This document shows positions 47,450 through 59,245 of a stretch of 64,000 bases of DNA, in pieces. The DNA is from Vicugna pacos (taxonomy: Eukaryota; Chordata; Mammalia; Artiodactyla; Camelidae), in assembly GCF_048564905.1 (NCBI RefSeq), contig NC_133021.1, forward strand, positions 19,755,597-19,819,596. Direction: 5' to 3'. A model generated the notes under the pieces. The model made no database searches. It was not told the DNA's origin and saw only the letters and a list, made by a program, of their open reading frames with translations. A program made the translations under genes and the position numbers. Each line of letters begins with the position of its first letter. Positions within the stretch are counted from its first letter, which is position 1.

Positions 47450-47805
47450 CAAGCATCCACTGATGTACATTTAAAAATTTTTCCGCACATTTTGGCTAGT
47501 GTGAATAGTGCTGCAATGAACATATGACCATGATAATAATACCATGACCATAATAATACTTCTTTGAGAGTCTGAATTCAGTTCTCTTGGATAAATACCC
47601 AGACGTGAGATTGCTTGATCATCTGGCAGTTCCATTTTTAGTTTTTTGGAGGAATCTCCACAGCATACAAAGCTTCCAGTTTCTCCACATCTTCATCAGT
47701 ACTTGTCAACTTTAGTATTTTGGGGGTAATATACTGTACACTTAAATTTGTTAAAAGGGTGGATCCATGTGAAGTGCTCTTACCACAATAAAATAAAATT
47801 TAAAA
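47450..47805. mobile_element. Two opposed L1M pieces
   Basis: 47450-47710 is antisense L1M ORF2 C-terminus ('ggctagtgtgaatagtgctgcaatgaacat', 'tctccacatcttcatcagtacttgtcaac'). 47725-47805 is a sense L1 3' end ('actgtacacttaaatttgttaaaagggtggatccatgtgaagtgctcttaccacaataaaataaaattt'). They may be separate insertions. Confidence 0.75.
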
Positions 47806-49133
47806 GAGGTGGCAACCAACAGTGGGTGTCTGTCACTGTGATTAGTATTTGTAATGTTTGTTTTGCACGTGTATTACAATTAATATTTGGCTCTGTGCAA
47901 ATTACAGTTTGGTCTCTGTTTTTGAAGCACTTAAATCTGTATGGAACTAAAATCTATTAAATAAATACAATTTCTGTGCAACAAGCAACTTATTTTTTGT
48001 GCTGTTGTTCATAAATAATGGAGCACTGTGAAATGAATACTTAAAGAAATATAGACCTATTAAAATAATACACCATTCGCCTGTTTACGCAGTTAGCAGG
48101 ATTTACTATAACTGTAAATTATTTCAAAATTGACTGCAGTGTTCCATAAATTTAATGTGTGGATAACTTGGCAAGCAGCCCAAAAACAAGACAAAACAGG
48201 AGAAGTACTAACTTGTTTCCTCCTAGACTAGAATTATAAACCATTTTTCTGCCATGTTAAAGACTTTTGCAAATATTTTAATATATTTGATACTTCTTAA
48301 CATTTCTGTAAAACTATACCTGAGTGCTATACATATCTGTATGCACACACACATCTATGTATTTATATGTATGTGTGTATGCATATATATGTGTGTGCAC
48401 ATATATATCCATATCATGAAAAAATTACAAAGAGGCTATATTTTCCTTTTTTATAACTATTATTTTATAAGTCTTAAAACATAGAAACTTAAAGTGCATT
48501 TTTTTTTTTTTTGCCCTGGGACTACTGCTCCTAGGTTAGTTCCATTTTGATGAAATCTGTCACTGATAAAAGAGAGTTCAAGCTTTTCTAAACCAATTAA
48601 AATGTTTTTGCCTCAGGAGGTAAATAAAAGCACATGATAGAAATAAGCAGAGTGGAGACTGGTAATCAGTATAGTAGTTCAGTATTGAACAATATTGAGC
48701 ACCATAACAATAGCACCTAATACATCATTCTGAAAGGTACATTCGATATATTTTTTTTTTCAAGGACAAATAAAGTATACTCAAGGGTATCGAAAGGATG
48801 CCTGTGTTATTTTTATGGTCTATTTTAGGAAGTATTGATGATTTCTCTAAAGTAAACTTTAAATCCCTTTATTATATGAAACATTTCTCAAAATATTTGC
48901 AACCTGTCATACTATGTTTTACATACATTACAAATTTAGATGTAAATCAATTTAGAGATTTCTGTAAATCTATTTGGAGCCCTACTTAAATACTTTTAAA
49001 GCCTTTATGTTTAAAAAATATTTGTAACTAATTTTATAACAAAAGACTTTTTAGTGTTGAATTCAAAGCATAGCTATTATTAATTTTTCTTTTAAGGATA
49101 TTTTTTCATTTAGTTTCAGAAAACAGAACTGTT
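47806..49133. other. Unassigned stretch with a CA/TA tract
   Basis: AT-rich. Mixed (CA/TG/TA) microsatellite at about 48340-48412, T runs at 48500 and 48750. No gene or named repeat. Confidence 0.4.
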
Positions 49134-49283
49134 AAAATTGTTTTCACAAAATATGAAAATGAATATATGTATGTATATGCATGACTGGGACATTGTGCTG
49201 TATACCAGAGATTGACACATTGTAATTGACTGTACTTCAATTAAAAAAACTTAAATAAAAATTAAAAAAAATTGTTTTCACAA
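49134..49283 (+). mobile_element. 118-bp L1 3' tail with 16-bp target-site duplication
   Basis: Only the last part of an L1 3' UTR (49150-49267): 'gaatatatgtatgtatatgcatgactggg', 'ccagagattgacacattgtaattgactgtacttcaatt', then an A-rich tail. The flanks are an exact 16-bp duplication (aaaattgttttcacaa) at 49134-49149 and 49268-49283. The first bases agree with the L1 endonuclease preference. Same 3' end as 58600-58722. A young, very short insertion. Confidence 0.95.
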
Positions 49284-50009
49284 TAAAATTAACACTAATG
49301 GTTTGATTCTGCCTTTTCTTAATTGCCCTTTTTTGGTAGGAACTTATTTTCCAGTTATCTTTGGCTTAATGATTACGATGCAATGATTAGAAGAAAATGA
49401 TTTTGAGAGAGAATTGAACATGGTTTTTGAGAAACATATTTGGTTCATTCATTCATTTGTTCATCCATCCATCCTTATGTCTATCCATCTAACTATCCAT
49501 CCATTCATCCTTCAACCTATTCATCATCTATCCACTCATCCATCCTTCTGTCTATCTATCCATCTATCATCCATCCATCCACCCATCCATCCTTCCATCT
49601 ATCTATCCAATGTTTTTGAGCCCCTGCTATAACAGGTACTTTTTTTTTTTCTGGCAAATGACTTTGGTAATAGAAACAGAAGGAAACCCTGAAGTTCATA
49701 GTAATTTTGAAAGAAATAAAGCACATGGTACAAATGTTAACTTATTGCATGTCTGATGGGAAGCATATCCACTTAAGAGCAAATATCTTCCTTCAACAGA
49801 TACTTAGCACTGCTATTTAAAGAAAACCAATTAAAACTTGAATAGCTAACAATTTTTTAAATACTTAGATATTGCTACAAATCTGGTACAGAACTAGCTC
49901 TGTAACTTGGTTGTAGTCATGTAATTGAGCTAATTAAAACTAGAGATAAAAATTATCTTTCACACAAATTAAGTATGATAATGACCATGAAAGCCTTAAA
50001 TGCTGTGTT
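49284..50009. repeat. (CATC)n tetranucleotide array and flanks
   Basis: 49441-49608 is an imperfect CATC/TATC/CATT array ('catccatccatcc'). The serine/histidine-rich 72-codon frame over it is compositional. Flanking DNA (49284-49440 and 49610-50009) shows no named repeat. Confidence 0.85.
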
Positions 50010-50480
50010 CATACAGTGTATGAAAAGGTCCATTTCCTCACACCTTGCCAACATTGGATATTGTCATTCTTTTTGTCCTTGTTGGCATAAGTGGGAAAAA
50101 TTCACTGTTCTAATTAAAATTTCTCTGATTATTTATGATGCTAAGCAGTGTATACTTAGTGGTCACTTGCATTTCCATTTCAATAACTTCTGTTTTTGTG
50201 CGGTGGTATTTGCCCATTTTTCTATTTGGATATGTCTTTTTTTTTTCTTACTGATTCATAAGAGTGCACTGTGTATTAAAGATACTCTTTGTCCTCTATA
50301 TTGTAAATGTAAAAATATGTTTATTGTAATATCACACTTAGTTTAATCTTTACATGGTCAAATTTATTAATAATTCTAAATGAATATTGTATTGTTATTT
50401 TTGGTGTTATACTAAAAAGTATTTTCCCTCATCATAAAAATATCCATGTATAGTTTCTTTTAATAAAATACAATTTCAAT
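50010..50480 (-). mobile_element. L1M ORF2 C-terminal part, antisense
   Basis: 'tcacaccttgccaacattggatattgtcattctttttgtcctt', 'gtggtatttgcccatttttctatttggatatgtc' and 'aatatccatgtatagtttcttttaat' are reversed L1M blocks in the normal order. Diverged. Confidence 0.8.
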
Positions 50481-50589
50481 TTTTACATGGAATTCCTGAA
50501 AATAATGCCAGTTTTTTTATGGTAGATGGGGAGCACTCTTTATCTTTTTACCATTGAGTTATCTAATTGCCTCAAAGGGTGGGGGAAGA

Positions 50590-51330
50590 ATTTTTATAAA
50601 ATAAATTTTTATTTTAGAATAGTTTTAGATTGACAGAAAAATTGCAAAGGTAATACAGAGAGTTCCCATATATCCCACACTTACTTTCCTCTGTTTTTTA
50701 CGTATATGGTTCAATTCTCACAATTAATGAACCAATGCTAATACACTGTTATTAACTAAAGTACATGGTTTATTCAGATTTCCTCAGTTTTCACCCAGTT
50801 TTCACCTTTTCTGTTTCAGGATGCCATCCAGGATTCCGCATTCCATTGACTCATGTTTCCCTTGGCTCCTCTAGACTATGAGAGCTCCTCAGACTTTCTT
50901 TGTTTTTGACAACCTTGACAGTGTTAAGGAGTACTGGTTAGGTATTTTGTAGAATGTCTCCAGCAAACAATCTTAGGATTGTTTGTTTATTCATTTGCTT
51001 TCTTATGACTAGACTGAATTATGGATTTTGGGGAAGAAGATCACAGAGGTAATGGGCTATTTATCTGTTGATGGACATTTTGGTTTTTTCTCTATCTTGG
51101 CAATTGTAAATAACACTGCTATGAACGTTGTGAGTGCATGTATGTTTCTGAATTAGTGTTTTTATTTTTTTATTTTTTGGATATATACCCAAGAGTGAAA
51201 TTGCTTTATATATGTCTTTATTTAATTCACTAATATTTTACTTAAGATTTTTCATGTCTATTCGCAGCTGTTATTTGTTTATTTACTCTTTTCTGTCTTT
51301 ATCTATTATTTTTCTCTCTTTAATAGCAAG
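50590..51330 (-). mobile_element. L1M 3' UTR and ORF2 end, antisense
   Basis: 'agaatagttttagattgacagaaaaattgcaaaggtaatacagagagttcccatatatccc', 'aattaatgaaccaatgctaatacactgttattaactaaagt', 'ccatccaggattccgcattccattgactcatg' and 'gacaaccttgacagtgttaaggagtactggttaggtattttgtagaatgtc' are classic L1M 3' UTR blocks. Then, from 51045, the reversed ORF2 end ('ctgttgatggacattttggtt'). The join near 51040 could mark a deletion or a second L1. Confidence 0.8.
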
Positions 51331-51337
51331 ATGCCTT

Positions 51338-51702
51338 AATAAATTCAGGCTGCTATAACAGACTATCATAGGTTGGGTGGCTTAAAAACAACATAAATTT
51401 AATTTGCACATTTCTGGAGGCTGGGATGTCTAAGATCAAGGCACCAGCAGGTTCAGTATTTGGTGAGAGCCCACTTTCTGCTTCACAGACAGCCTTCTTT
51501 TTGCGCCCTCACTTGGCAGAAGAGGGTGAGGGAGCTCTCTGGGGTCTCTTTTATAAGGGCACAAATTCTGTCATGAGAACTCCACTATCATGAGCTAAGG
51601 ACCATTCAAAGGCTCCGAATCTAAATACCATCAGGTTAGGAGTAAGGTTTCAACTGTTAATTTTGGAGGGACACAAACATTCTGTCTATAGCAAACAAGG
51701 TA
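51338..51702 (-). mobile_element. MaLR LTR (MST/MLT1-like), antisense
   Basis: 'aaattcaggctgctataacagactatcataggttgggtggcttaaaaacaac', 'ctggaggctgggatgtctaagatcaaggcaccagcagg', 'gagggagctctctggggtctcttttataagggcac', 'ggagggacacaaacattctg'. Near-complete LTR in reverse, solo, broken, ancestral placental age. Confidence 0.88.
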
Positions 51703-51844
51703 ATTTTTGTTTTGTAAATAAATTGTGGTGCTTTCCAGCTTTTTCTTTGTTCAGGATTTCCTGCTCTCCCTAAACCGAATGTTAACATTTTAAACCTAGA
51801 ATTTTGCTAATGTTTCATAGTACATACGGAACAACTGCCTTACA

Positions 51845-52318
51845 GTAAAAACTGTTATGTCTACCCACAGCTAGAAATGCCTAATCCTGCCTTAGCCTAA
51901 CTTGTAATAACATGTTAAGCTATACCTGTGAATTTCAAGTCCAGGGGGCTGCAGCCTCCACTGCTGGAAGCTTGGTTGAAGCCATTCATGATTGGCAATT
52001 ACCTGATGAGCCTGTGTGGCTGATATTTGCTTATTGGTACCCGAGTGGCCAACATCTGCCCAGGCGATACTGTACACAGCACCCTTGCTGAGACCCATGC
52101 TGCTTCTAGACCTTCCATGTTTGCTAAGGCCTTTGATATTGCTTAAAGAAGGTCATATCCTTGAGTTGCATACTTACAGTCTCTCAAACTCAACCTTGCC
52201 TCTACATAACAGCCAAAACTACATAATATTCAGTGGCCTCAAAATGCAAAAGCTCCATGGCACTGTGCTGAAGACATGAAAAATAAAGAACCACAACTGT
52301 AAAAAAAAAAAAAAAAAA
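51845..52318 (+). pseudogene. Possible retroposed transcript 3' end with poly(A)
   Basis: An AATAAA signal (52282-52287) lies 13 bases before a pure run of 18 A's (52301-52318), after which the sequence changes character. This is the layout of the 3' end of a reverse-transcribed polyadenylated RNA. The source gene is not recognised. The frames (plus 52016-52279 and minus 51892-52098) show no domain, so it may be UTR or non-coding RNA. No duplication of the bases after the A run was found upstream, so the 5' limit is a guess. An old LTR with its own poly(A) site is an alternative. Confidence 0.5.
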
Positions 52319-55300
52319 TCGGACGCATAGCCCAAAGAAGTCTCTACAGACTTCCAAGGTCATGTGCTTAACTAAATCTGAAAATGAAGCTGCATTTCCT
52401 AGCCTAGTTTTGTCTCTCCATATTGTTATTTTAGTCCTGTCATTCAAATCTTTATCTCTTTCTCAGGGTTCCCGGCCCAGAGCAGTAGATGATAATAGCA
52501 CCTTGAGATGAATTTATTATCTCCTTCCCCAAACTTCCCATCACGAGGAGAGCCTAGTGCTCTAAATCTTATGGTTTGGATAAGACAGCAGAACACTGGC
52601 TTCCTGTGGGTAGCTGGGTCCCTTGCATCTGGAAAGGAGGGGCGATGAAAGAAGAGGCCACGGGGATCTGTGCGTGGTGGTCTTCTGTGGAACACAAGAG
52701 CAGGAAGGGGAAGCAACTTTCTCTCCTCCACTCCTCCTGACCTTGTTTGTTGGCTTCCTTGAGTCTGTTTTCCATATCTACTGCATTGTTCCCATTAATT
52801 ATACTTTCCCCCCATTGCGCTTGTAATAACTGTTCTCTGTAGTACTGTTTTAACCTTCTGCACCCTGAGTTTCGTCTTTTATTTTTATTTTATTTTGAGA
52901 ATTCCTGTACTTATTTCTCCTTCTGTTTTATTTTAGCCTGTCCCTCCATTTTATTATGTTTTATTCCTGGACTATTTTGAAATCCTATTCCTGTTTCTTG
53001 GTGGCTATAGCTTCCTGCATTCTATGGGGTTCACAAACAGTTTCACACTTCTATGCAGAATTTTCTTGTGGACCACATAGTGGGTCAGCTTCAAAGGCAC
53101 ATGGATATTCTTCCCTTCCTCTTGCTCACAGCTTAATTCACAGTTTCCTCTTTCCCTCATGTTGCTTTACCTCCTACTCATGCTCAAATGAAGGAATCTT
53201 TCCTGACTCAATATTTGTAGACAAATCTTATGGGTGAATTGCCTTGCATCTTGCTCTTTGCCTGATTGTTTGGTAATTTAATTCCTCTTTAGATCTAAGG
53301 TTGTAGGACAGATTGAAATGTACAAGTCTCGGTAAGTTCTCTAGTTTCCAGCCCAATTTTTACTTCTGTTCAATGCAAGCAGCATTGTCCACCTCCCAAG
53401 TTCCTAGGGAGATCCTTAGATAGGATACATAAAACTCTAACTTTTAGTATTCAGTTATACTAGAATTCTTCCCTCTGCAGGCTTCAGACTGTTGCTTTGG
53501 CCATACAATTTGAGTATAAATGTCACTACCAAAACTTCAGTTTCCTGCTAAATCATGGAATTTTCTGCAAGAATGGGAAAAGTTTGTGGATGGGGAGACT
53601 ATGAGAGTAAGAATGAGCATGAGGAAATAATCCAGAATCTACTGAAGGGATAAAGAAAGGTAAAATTGCTAGACCTCATTGTGTAAGAGTTTCTAAGTAG
53701 CTGAATCTTGGTAGTGGAAAAGACATGAAGCATATTGTAACCATGACTGTACGGTTGCCAGTTCCCAGCAGACCCTGATACTAGATTGTCAGTTTTAATT
53801 TCCATTGTTTGAATTCTTATTTTCTTTCTTTCTTTTCTTTTTTGTATTCTTCTTTTTCTCTCTCTCTCTTTTTGAAATGTTGTAATAACTTAGTGACAGC
53901 TAGTTTTAGTTTTACACCATTGTGGACCTAATCCTTGTTCAGGGCTCTCTCCACACTCTTGTTTTAACCGTATATGTCTCCTGGGACACTGTTTTGCAGA
54001 AAACTGTTCTTAAGCATGTTAATAAATGTGCCTTCAGAAGTGTGGAACATTCAATAGGTTTTGAAAATACTGTGTTAAAATTACAGAGGTTCATCTGCTA
54101 CAGGGCTTCCCAACAGTTTTAAGATGCTGGTGTGTATGTATTGAGAACCACCAAGACTTCTCACCCAGCAGCATGTCCCTACCTTGTCTGACCATGGGAG
54201 CTATTATTCCTGAATAGTGTTCCGCAGATCACACCTCTAAGACACAGTGTACTCGCTGTGCACTCTATACCTGAATGCCCCAGTCCTTACTACTTACGGG
54301 GTCATGAGGAAGGCACTTGGAGACATAATTTATTCAGACTTCCTGGTTATCATTTCCTTTTAGACATTTAACTCTTGACCTTATGCCAAGCTTGTTGACT
54401 ACATCTTTTGTTTAAAAATTTTTGTTCAATTGAATGAGACAGTTTGATTCAGTTCCAAGGTCTCCATGTAATATATGAACAAAGCATGAGCTAAAAAGAT
54501 TTCTTTTGTTCATTTACATTACCCCATGTGGTCTTCTGTATTTGCGCTATCAACTCTAAGTAATGTTTAAGACTAAAAATGTTGCCACATATAATTAGAA
54601 ACACATATATACATTTAGGCCACAGTGTTGTACCTTATGGGAACTTGATACCTACTGATTGATTTATTAAATCAATACCTTAAGATGGCAGAATTCAATG
54701 TTTGGCTCTGGTTATTGTAATGTGACTTCTAGGGTTGCATGAAGAGTAAAGCAAACTGGGATGTATGTTGTCTCATTATATACATTAATTAATAAGTCTA
54801 GACTGTACTACTGATTTTGGAAGTCTTGCAGACAGCAAGTCAAATATCTATAGAAATGAAGTGTTATGTGTTTAATAAAGTGCTTTAAAAAGAAACTGAA
54901 AGATATTCAGGGTTTGAAGAACTTCAGCAAGAGTGTCGAACCATTTCAGTAAAACTACGATAAGATTATTTCGCATTAAATTAAGGAGAAGAAAAGGACA
55001 TTCAGGTAATAAAGTTCTTTTATGGTATTGAACTTTAAAAATTAAGTAAAATAAATAAAACTGAAAATAAAAATCCCTTTGTAGCTTTTCTCCTTTGACC
55101 TCTCAAAATGGGCAGCTCTGAAATGTGATCCACATGATAATGCTAACAATTCTTTTGATGGCATTTTTGACCTGAGATCTTTTTAAGCAGTTGCTTTCAA
55201 AATCATTTAAATGAGGAAAAAGGCAAATACTCAAAACTCAAAATTGTAAACTACCAAAATTACTCCCAGATTTCTCTCCCATGTTACATATTTATTTTAT

Positions 55301-55639
55301 TATGTTTATTTAGCCTGGGGTTACTTCTTAGCATCATTTAGTTGAAGGTACAAGCTCAGCCTTTATTATGTACAGGTGGGAAATTATTTTCTTGGCCTGA
55401 GATGGAGCCACAACGTCATCTCTTCAAAGGAACTGAAGAAATGTGTCTGGTCTTGTTAGATGCTCAAGCTGTAGCAGAGTTCTGTGCCAACATCAACACA
55501 CTTGGCAGAGGAACTGACTCTGGAGCCCCTGAGCTGTGACCCGAGCTGAAGCGTCAGCAATAAATTGGGAAATTAATGGAACAGGGAAGGTATCTAAAGA
55601 GATTTAATTAGCACATTCAAGGGAAAATATTGTATTAGC
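52319..55639. other. Unassigned stretch
   Basis: No gene recognised. Moderately GC-balanced at 52440-52830, where overlapping opposite-strand frames show no domain. Pyrimidine-rich tract at 53818-53874. About 54095-54260 might be a MER5-like scrap, too weak to call. Confidence 0.4.
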
Positions 55640-56228
55640 TTCTTATTGTTTTATAGTTGTTACCACAATATAGTGGCTTAAAACAACACACACATGTCAT
55701 CTCAGAGTTTCTACAGGATAGATGTCTGGCCATGGCTTAGCTGAGTCCAATGCCTAAGATTTCATACAGCTGTAATGAAGAGGTTGGAGGAGCTGCATTC
55801 TCACCTGAATATTTGGCTGAGGAAGAGCCCTCTTCCAAGGACACTCAGATCACTGGCAGAATAAATTTCCTTTTGGTTGTCGGACTGAGGGCCCTGCTTC
55901 TACTGGCTGGCAGCTGGAAGCTGCCCTCAGCATCCAGAGGCCACCCACAACTGGTTTCCAGGTGGAATTTCCAAATGGCTTCTTAACTTCCTCAAATCCA
56001 GTTAGGAAGGGAAGGTCTTTAGAATGAGCCCACTACAAAGACGGAATCTTACGTAATGTAACACAATCGTGAGAATGATAGCCTGTCACCTTTGCCGTTC
56101 CATTCTGTTGGTTAGAAGAGAGTCACAGGTCCTGCCCACACTCAAGGGGAAGGGATTATGCAAAAGTGGGAACACCAAGATGCAAAGATCATGCGGGGAC
56201 AACCTCTGAGACTGCTGCCACAAATACT
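55640..56228 (-). mobile_element. Old LTR (ERVL class likely), antisense
   Basis: A known dispersed LTR-like sequence: 'ttgttaccacaatatagtggcttaaaacaac', 'ggcagctggaagctgccctc', 'gcccactacaaagacggaatcttacgtaatgtaacacaatcgtgagaatgatagcc', 'gtcacaggtcctgcccacactcaaggggaagggattatgcaaaagtgg'. I recognise the blocks but cannot name the subfamily. Solo and broken, ancient. Confidence 0.65.
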
Positions 56229-56719
56229 ATGTTCTTACTTAATGAAGAACCCTTCCAAAAAAAGAAAAAAAGCTTAGCATTCAACAGAGTGGCATCAAGC
56301 GTGAATATAAGAAAATAACGACCATAACAATTTTGTGAAAAATTCTGCTATATTTCAATTACTCCTTGACCCTGCTTATGAAACTGATATTTCTGTGTTT
56401 CCCAAGTGACTTTCAAGGTCAATGAATAAATTCATCGGTGAGACAGTAACAGTGTCTGTCACTCACTCAAACTCTTCTTTGCATGCAGCAGCTTCTGCTA
56501 CCAATTTGCCAGTTTGTTGATCTTCAATATAAATATAAATATTTATCTGTGGTAAGAAATAAAAGATCAGACACAAAGCTTAATTCTGTGTGGTCAGGAA
56601 AAAAAAACAGAACCTTGCATAAATAGTGCAAATATTATAGGGACATTGTGAAGTAAAATCTCAAATAATGAATTTTTTAAAAATGAAGGAAAATCTGTAT
56701 ATAATGAACTACACAAATC
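56229..56719. other. Unassigned stretch
   Basis: AT-rich; no gene or named repeat recognised. Confidence 0.35.
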
Positions 56720-56885
56720 TTAAGCATTTGCTTTGGTGGGTCTTGATAAACACAAACACCTGACTGAACAATGACCCAACCAAGAAATAACACTTCTACC
56801 ACCCTAAAATGTTCACTTATGCTCCCTTCCAGGTGATCCCTATTACCCCTAGATAATCATTGTTCTGTTGCTTTTCATCATGGAC

Positions 56886-59124
56886 TAATTTTGCCTGTAC
56901 TTCCAAAAATTACTGTAAACATTTATTAACATATAAATGAAGTACACTACACATATATTTAAAGTGTACAATTAGATCCTTTTCTACATGTATCTATACC
57001 AGTTACACCATCACCACAATAAAGACAAATATTTCCATCACTCCTAAAAGCTGCTTGTGTCCTTTTGTAATTCAACCCTCCCTCTGCCTCATTCCCAGAC
57101 AACAAATGATTTGCCTTCTTCCACTTTAGACTAGTTTGGATATTCTACGATTTAAAAACAAACTCAGCATCATTAGACATCAAGGATGCTCAAGTTAAAA
57201 CCATTCTATTAAACATGTTAGGAGGACTGAAAAATTAAAAGCTAACTATATCAAGTGTTGTTGATAAAACAGAATGGTATTGGTATGAAAACAGACGTAT
57301 GGATCAATGGAACAAAATAGAGAGCCCAGAAATGAATCCATAAACTTTTGGTCAACTACTCTTTGACAAAGGAGGCAAGAACATACAATGGAATAAAGAC
57401 AGTCTCTTCAGCCAATGGTGCTGGGAAAATGGACAGCAGCATGTAAATCAATGAAGCTAGAACACTCCTTTACACCATACACAAAAATAAATTCGAAATG
57501 GCTTACTGACTTAAACATAAGACAAGACACAATAAACCTTCTAGAAGAAAATATAAGTAACCATTATCTCACATACATCTCAGCAATGTTCTCCTAGGGC
57601 AGTCTACCAAAGCAATATAAATAATAACAAAAATAAACAAATGGGATCTAATTAAGCTTACAAGTTTTGCACAGCAAAGGAAACCATAAGCAAAACAAAA
57701 TGACAGCCTACGGAATGGAAGAAAATATTTGCAAAAGCTGAAACTGACAAGAGCTTGATTTCCAGAATATATAAGCAGCTCATAAGACTTAATAAAACAA
57801 ACAGACAAACAAACAAACAACCCAGTCCAAAAATGGGCAGAAGACCTAAACAAGCAATTCTCCAATGAAGACATATGAATGACCAATAAGCACATGAAAA
57901 AATGTTCACAATCACTAATTATCAGATAAATGCAAATCAAAACTACAATGAGGTATCACCTCACACCAGTCAGAATGGTCATCATTCGAAAGTCCACAAA
58001 TGATAAATGCTGGAGAGGCTGTGGAGAAAAGGGTGGGAATGCAGTTTGGTGCAGCCACTGTGGAAAACAGTATGGAGATTCCTCAAAAGACTAGGAATAG
58101 ACTTACCATATGACCCAGCAATCCCACTCATGGGCATATATTCAGAGGGAACCCTAATTAAAAAAGACACCTGCACCCCAATGTTCATAGCAGCACTATT
58201 TACAATAACCAAGACATGGAAACAACCTAAATGTCTATTGACAGATGACTGGATAAAGAAGAAGTGGTATATTTATAGAATGGAATAGTACCCAGCCATA
58301 AAAATGATAAAATAATGCCATTTTCAGCAACATGGATTTTCCTGGAGAATGTCATTCTAAGTGAAGTAAGCCAAAAAGATAAAGAAAAATACCATATGAT
58401 ACCACTCATATGTGAAATCTAAAAAAAAAAAAAAGAACTTAAATGTAAAACAGAAACAGACTCACAGACATAGAATACAGACTTGTGGTTGCCAGGGGGT
58501 TGGGGGGATGGGAAGGGATTAACTGAGAGTTCGAGATTTGCAGATACTGAGTGGTATATATATAATAAACTAGCACAGGGAAATATATTCAATATCTTGT
58601 AGTAGCTCATGATGAAAAAGAACATGAAAATGAATATATGTATATTCATGTATGACTGAAGAATGGTGTTGTACACCAGAAATTGACACAACAGTATAAA
58701 TTGAGTACGCTTCAATAAAAAAAAGTGTTGTTAAGAGTGTAGAACAGGTGGAACTCTGTTTAATTGCTGATGGGAATACACGATTGTACATCCACCTTGG
58801 AAAACAGTTTAACACTTTCTTAAAAAATTGATACATTTACCCATCATAGAATCCAACTATTCAACTGCTAGGTTTTTACCCAAGAGAATAAAAAAACATG
58901 TCTACACAGAGAATTTTACACAAAGGTTCACAGCAGCTTTATTTGTTATAGGCATAAGCTGAAAATAGCCCAAACGTTTATTAAAAGGTGAATGAATAAA
59001 CACACTGTGCAATGATAGCCCAATAAAACACCACTCAGCAATAAAAGTAAATGAACAATTGATACATACTGCAACAAAATTAATCTCAAAATTCCTATGC
59101 TGAGTAATAATTTTGCCTGTTCTT
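56886..59124 (-). mobile_element. Second-level L1, 5'-inverted, with 17-bp duplication
   Basis: A younger L1 inserted into the L1M. 56903-57140 is antisense 3' UTR ('atttaaagtgtacaattagatcc', 'cagttacaccatcaccacaat'). 57145-57252 plus 58733-59107 is sense ORF2 end ('gatgggaatacacgattgtac', 'cccatcatagaatccaactattcaactgctagg'), that is, the inverted 5' piece. The flanks are taattttgcctgtactt (56886-56902) and taattttgcctgttctt (59108-59124), one mismatch in 17. Confidence 0.75.
57253..58732 (+). mobile_element. Youngest L1 of the nest, 5'-truncated, with duplication
   Basis: Sense L1 (57263-58722) from mid ORF2 to the A tail. The translation shows [12 protein letters not shown] in shifted frames, then [39 protein letters not shown] and, later, [19 protein letters not shown], the C-terminal ORF2 part. 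The 3' UTR has 'acagaaacagactcacagacatag' and ends '...gaaattgacacaacagtataaa' plus A's. The flanking aagtgttgtt (57253-57262 and 58723-58732) is a 10-bp duplication. Several frame breaks; no endonuclease or RT core. Confidence 0.92.
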
Positions 59125-59245
59125 GAATTTCATACACATGGGATGGTTACAGCATGCGTACTACTGTGTCTGGCTTCTTTTGATCCTCAAAGATTTATTT
59201 ACATTATTGCTTAATTCAGTAGTGCATCACTTTTTATTATCAAAT

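Larger units (their letters stand above)
56720..59245 (-). mobile_element. Oldest L1M of a three-level nest, antisense
   Basis: Left part 56720-56902: 'gttcacttatgctcccttccaggtgatccctattacccctagataatcattgttctg', then 'ggactaattttgcctgtac'. Right part from 59108: 'taattttgcctgttcttgaatttcatacacatggg' and 'gtgtctggcttcttttgatcc'. The two halves join into one antisense L1M 3' UTR. Everything between is inserted. Confidence 0.75.

Noticed and set aside
49441-49608. CRISPR-like array of short repeats
   Set aside because: A tetranucleotide microsatellite without unique spacers; the DNA is mammalian.
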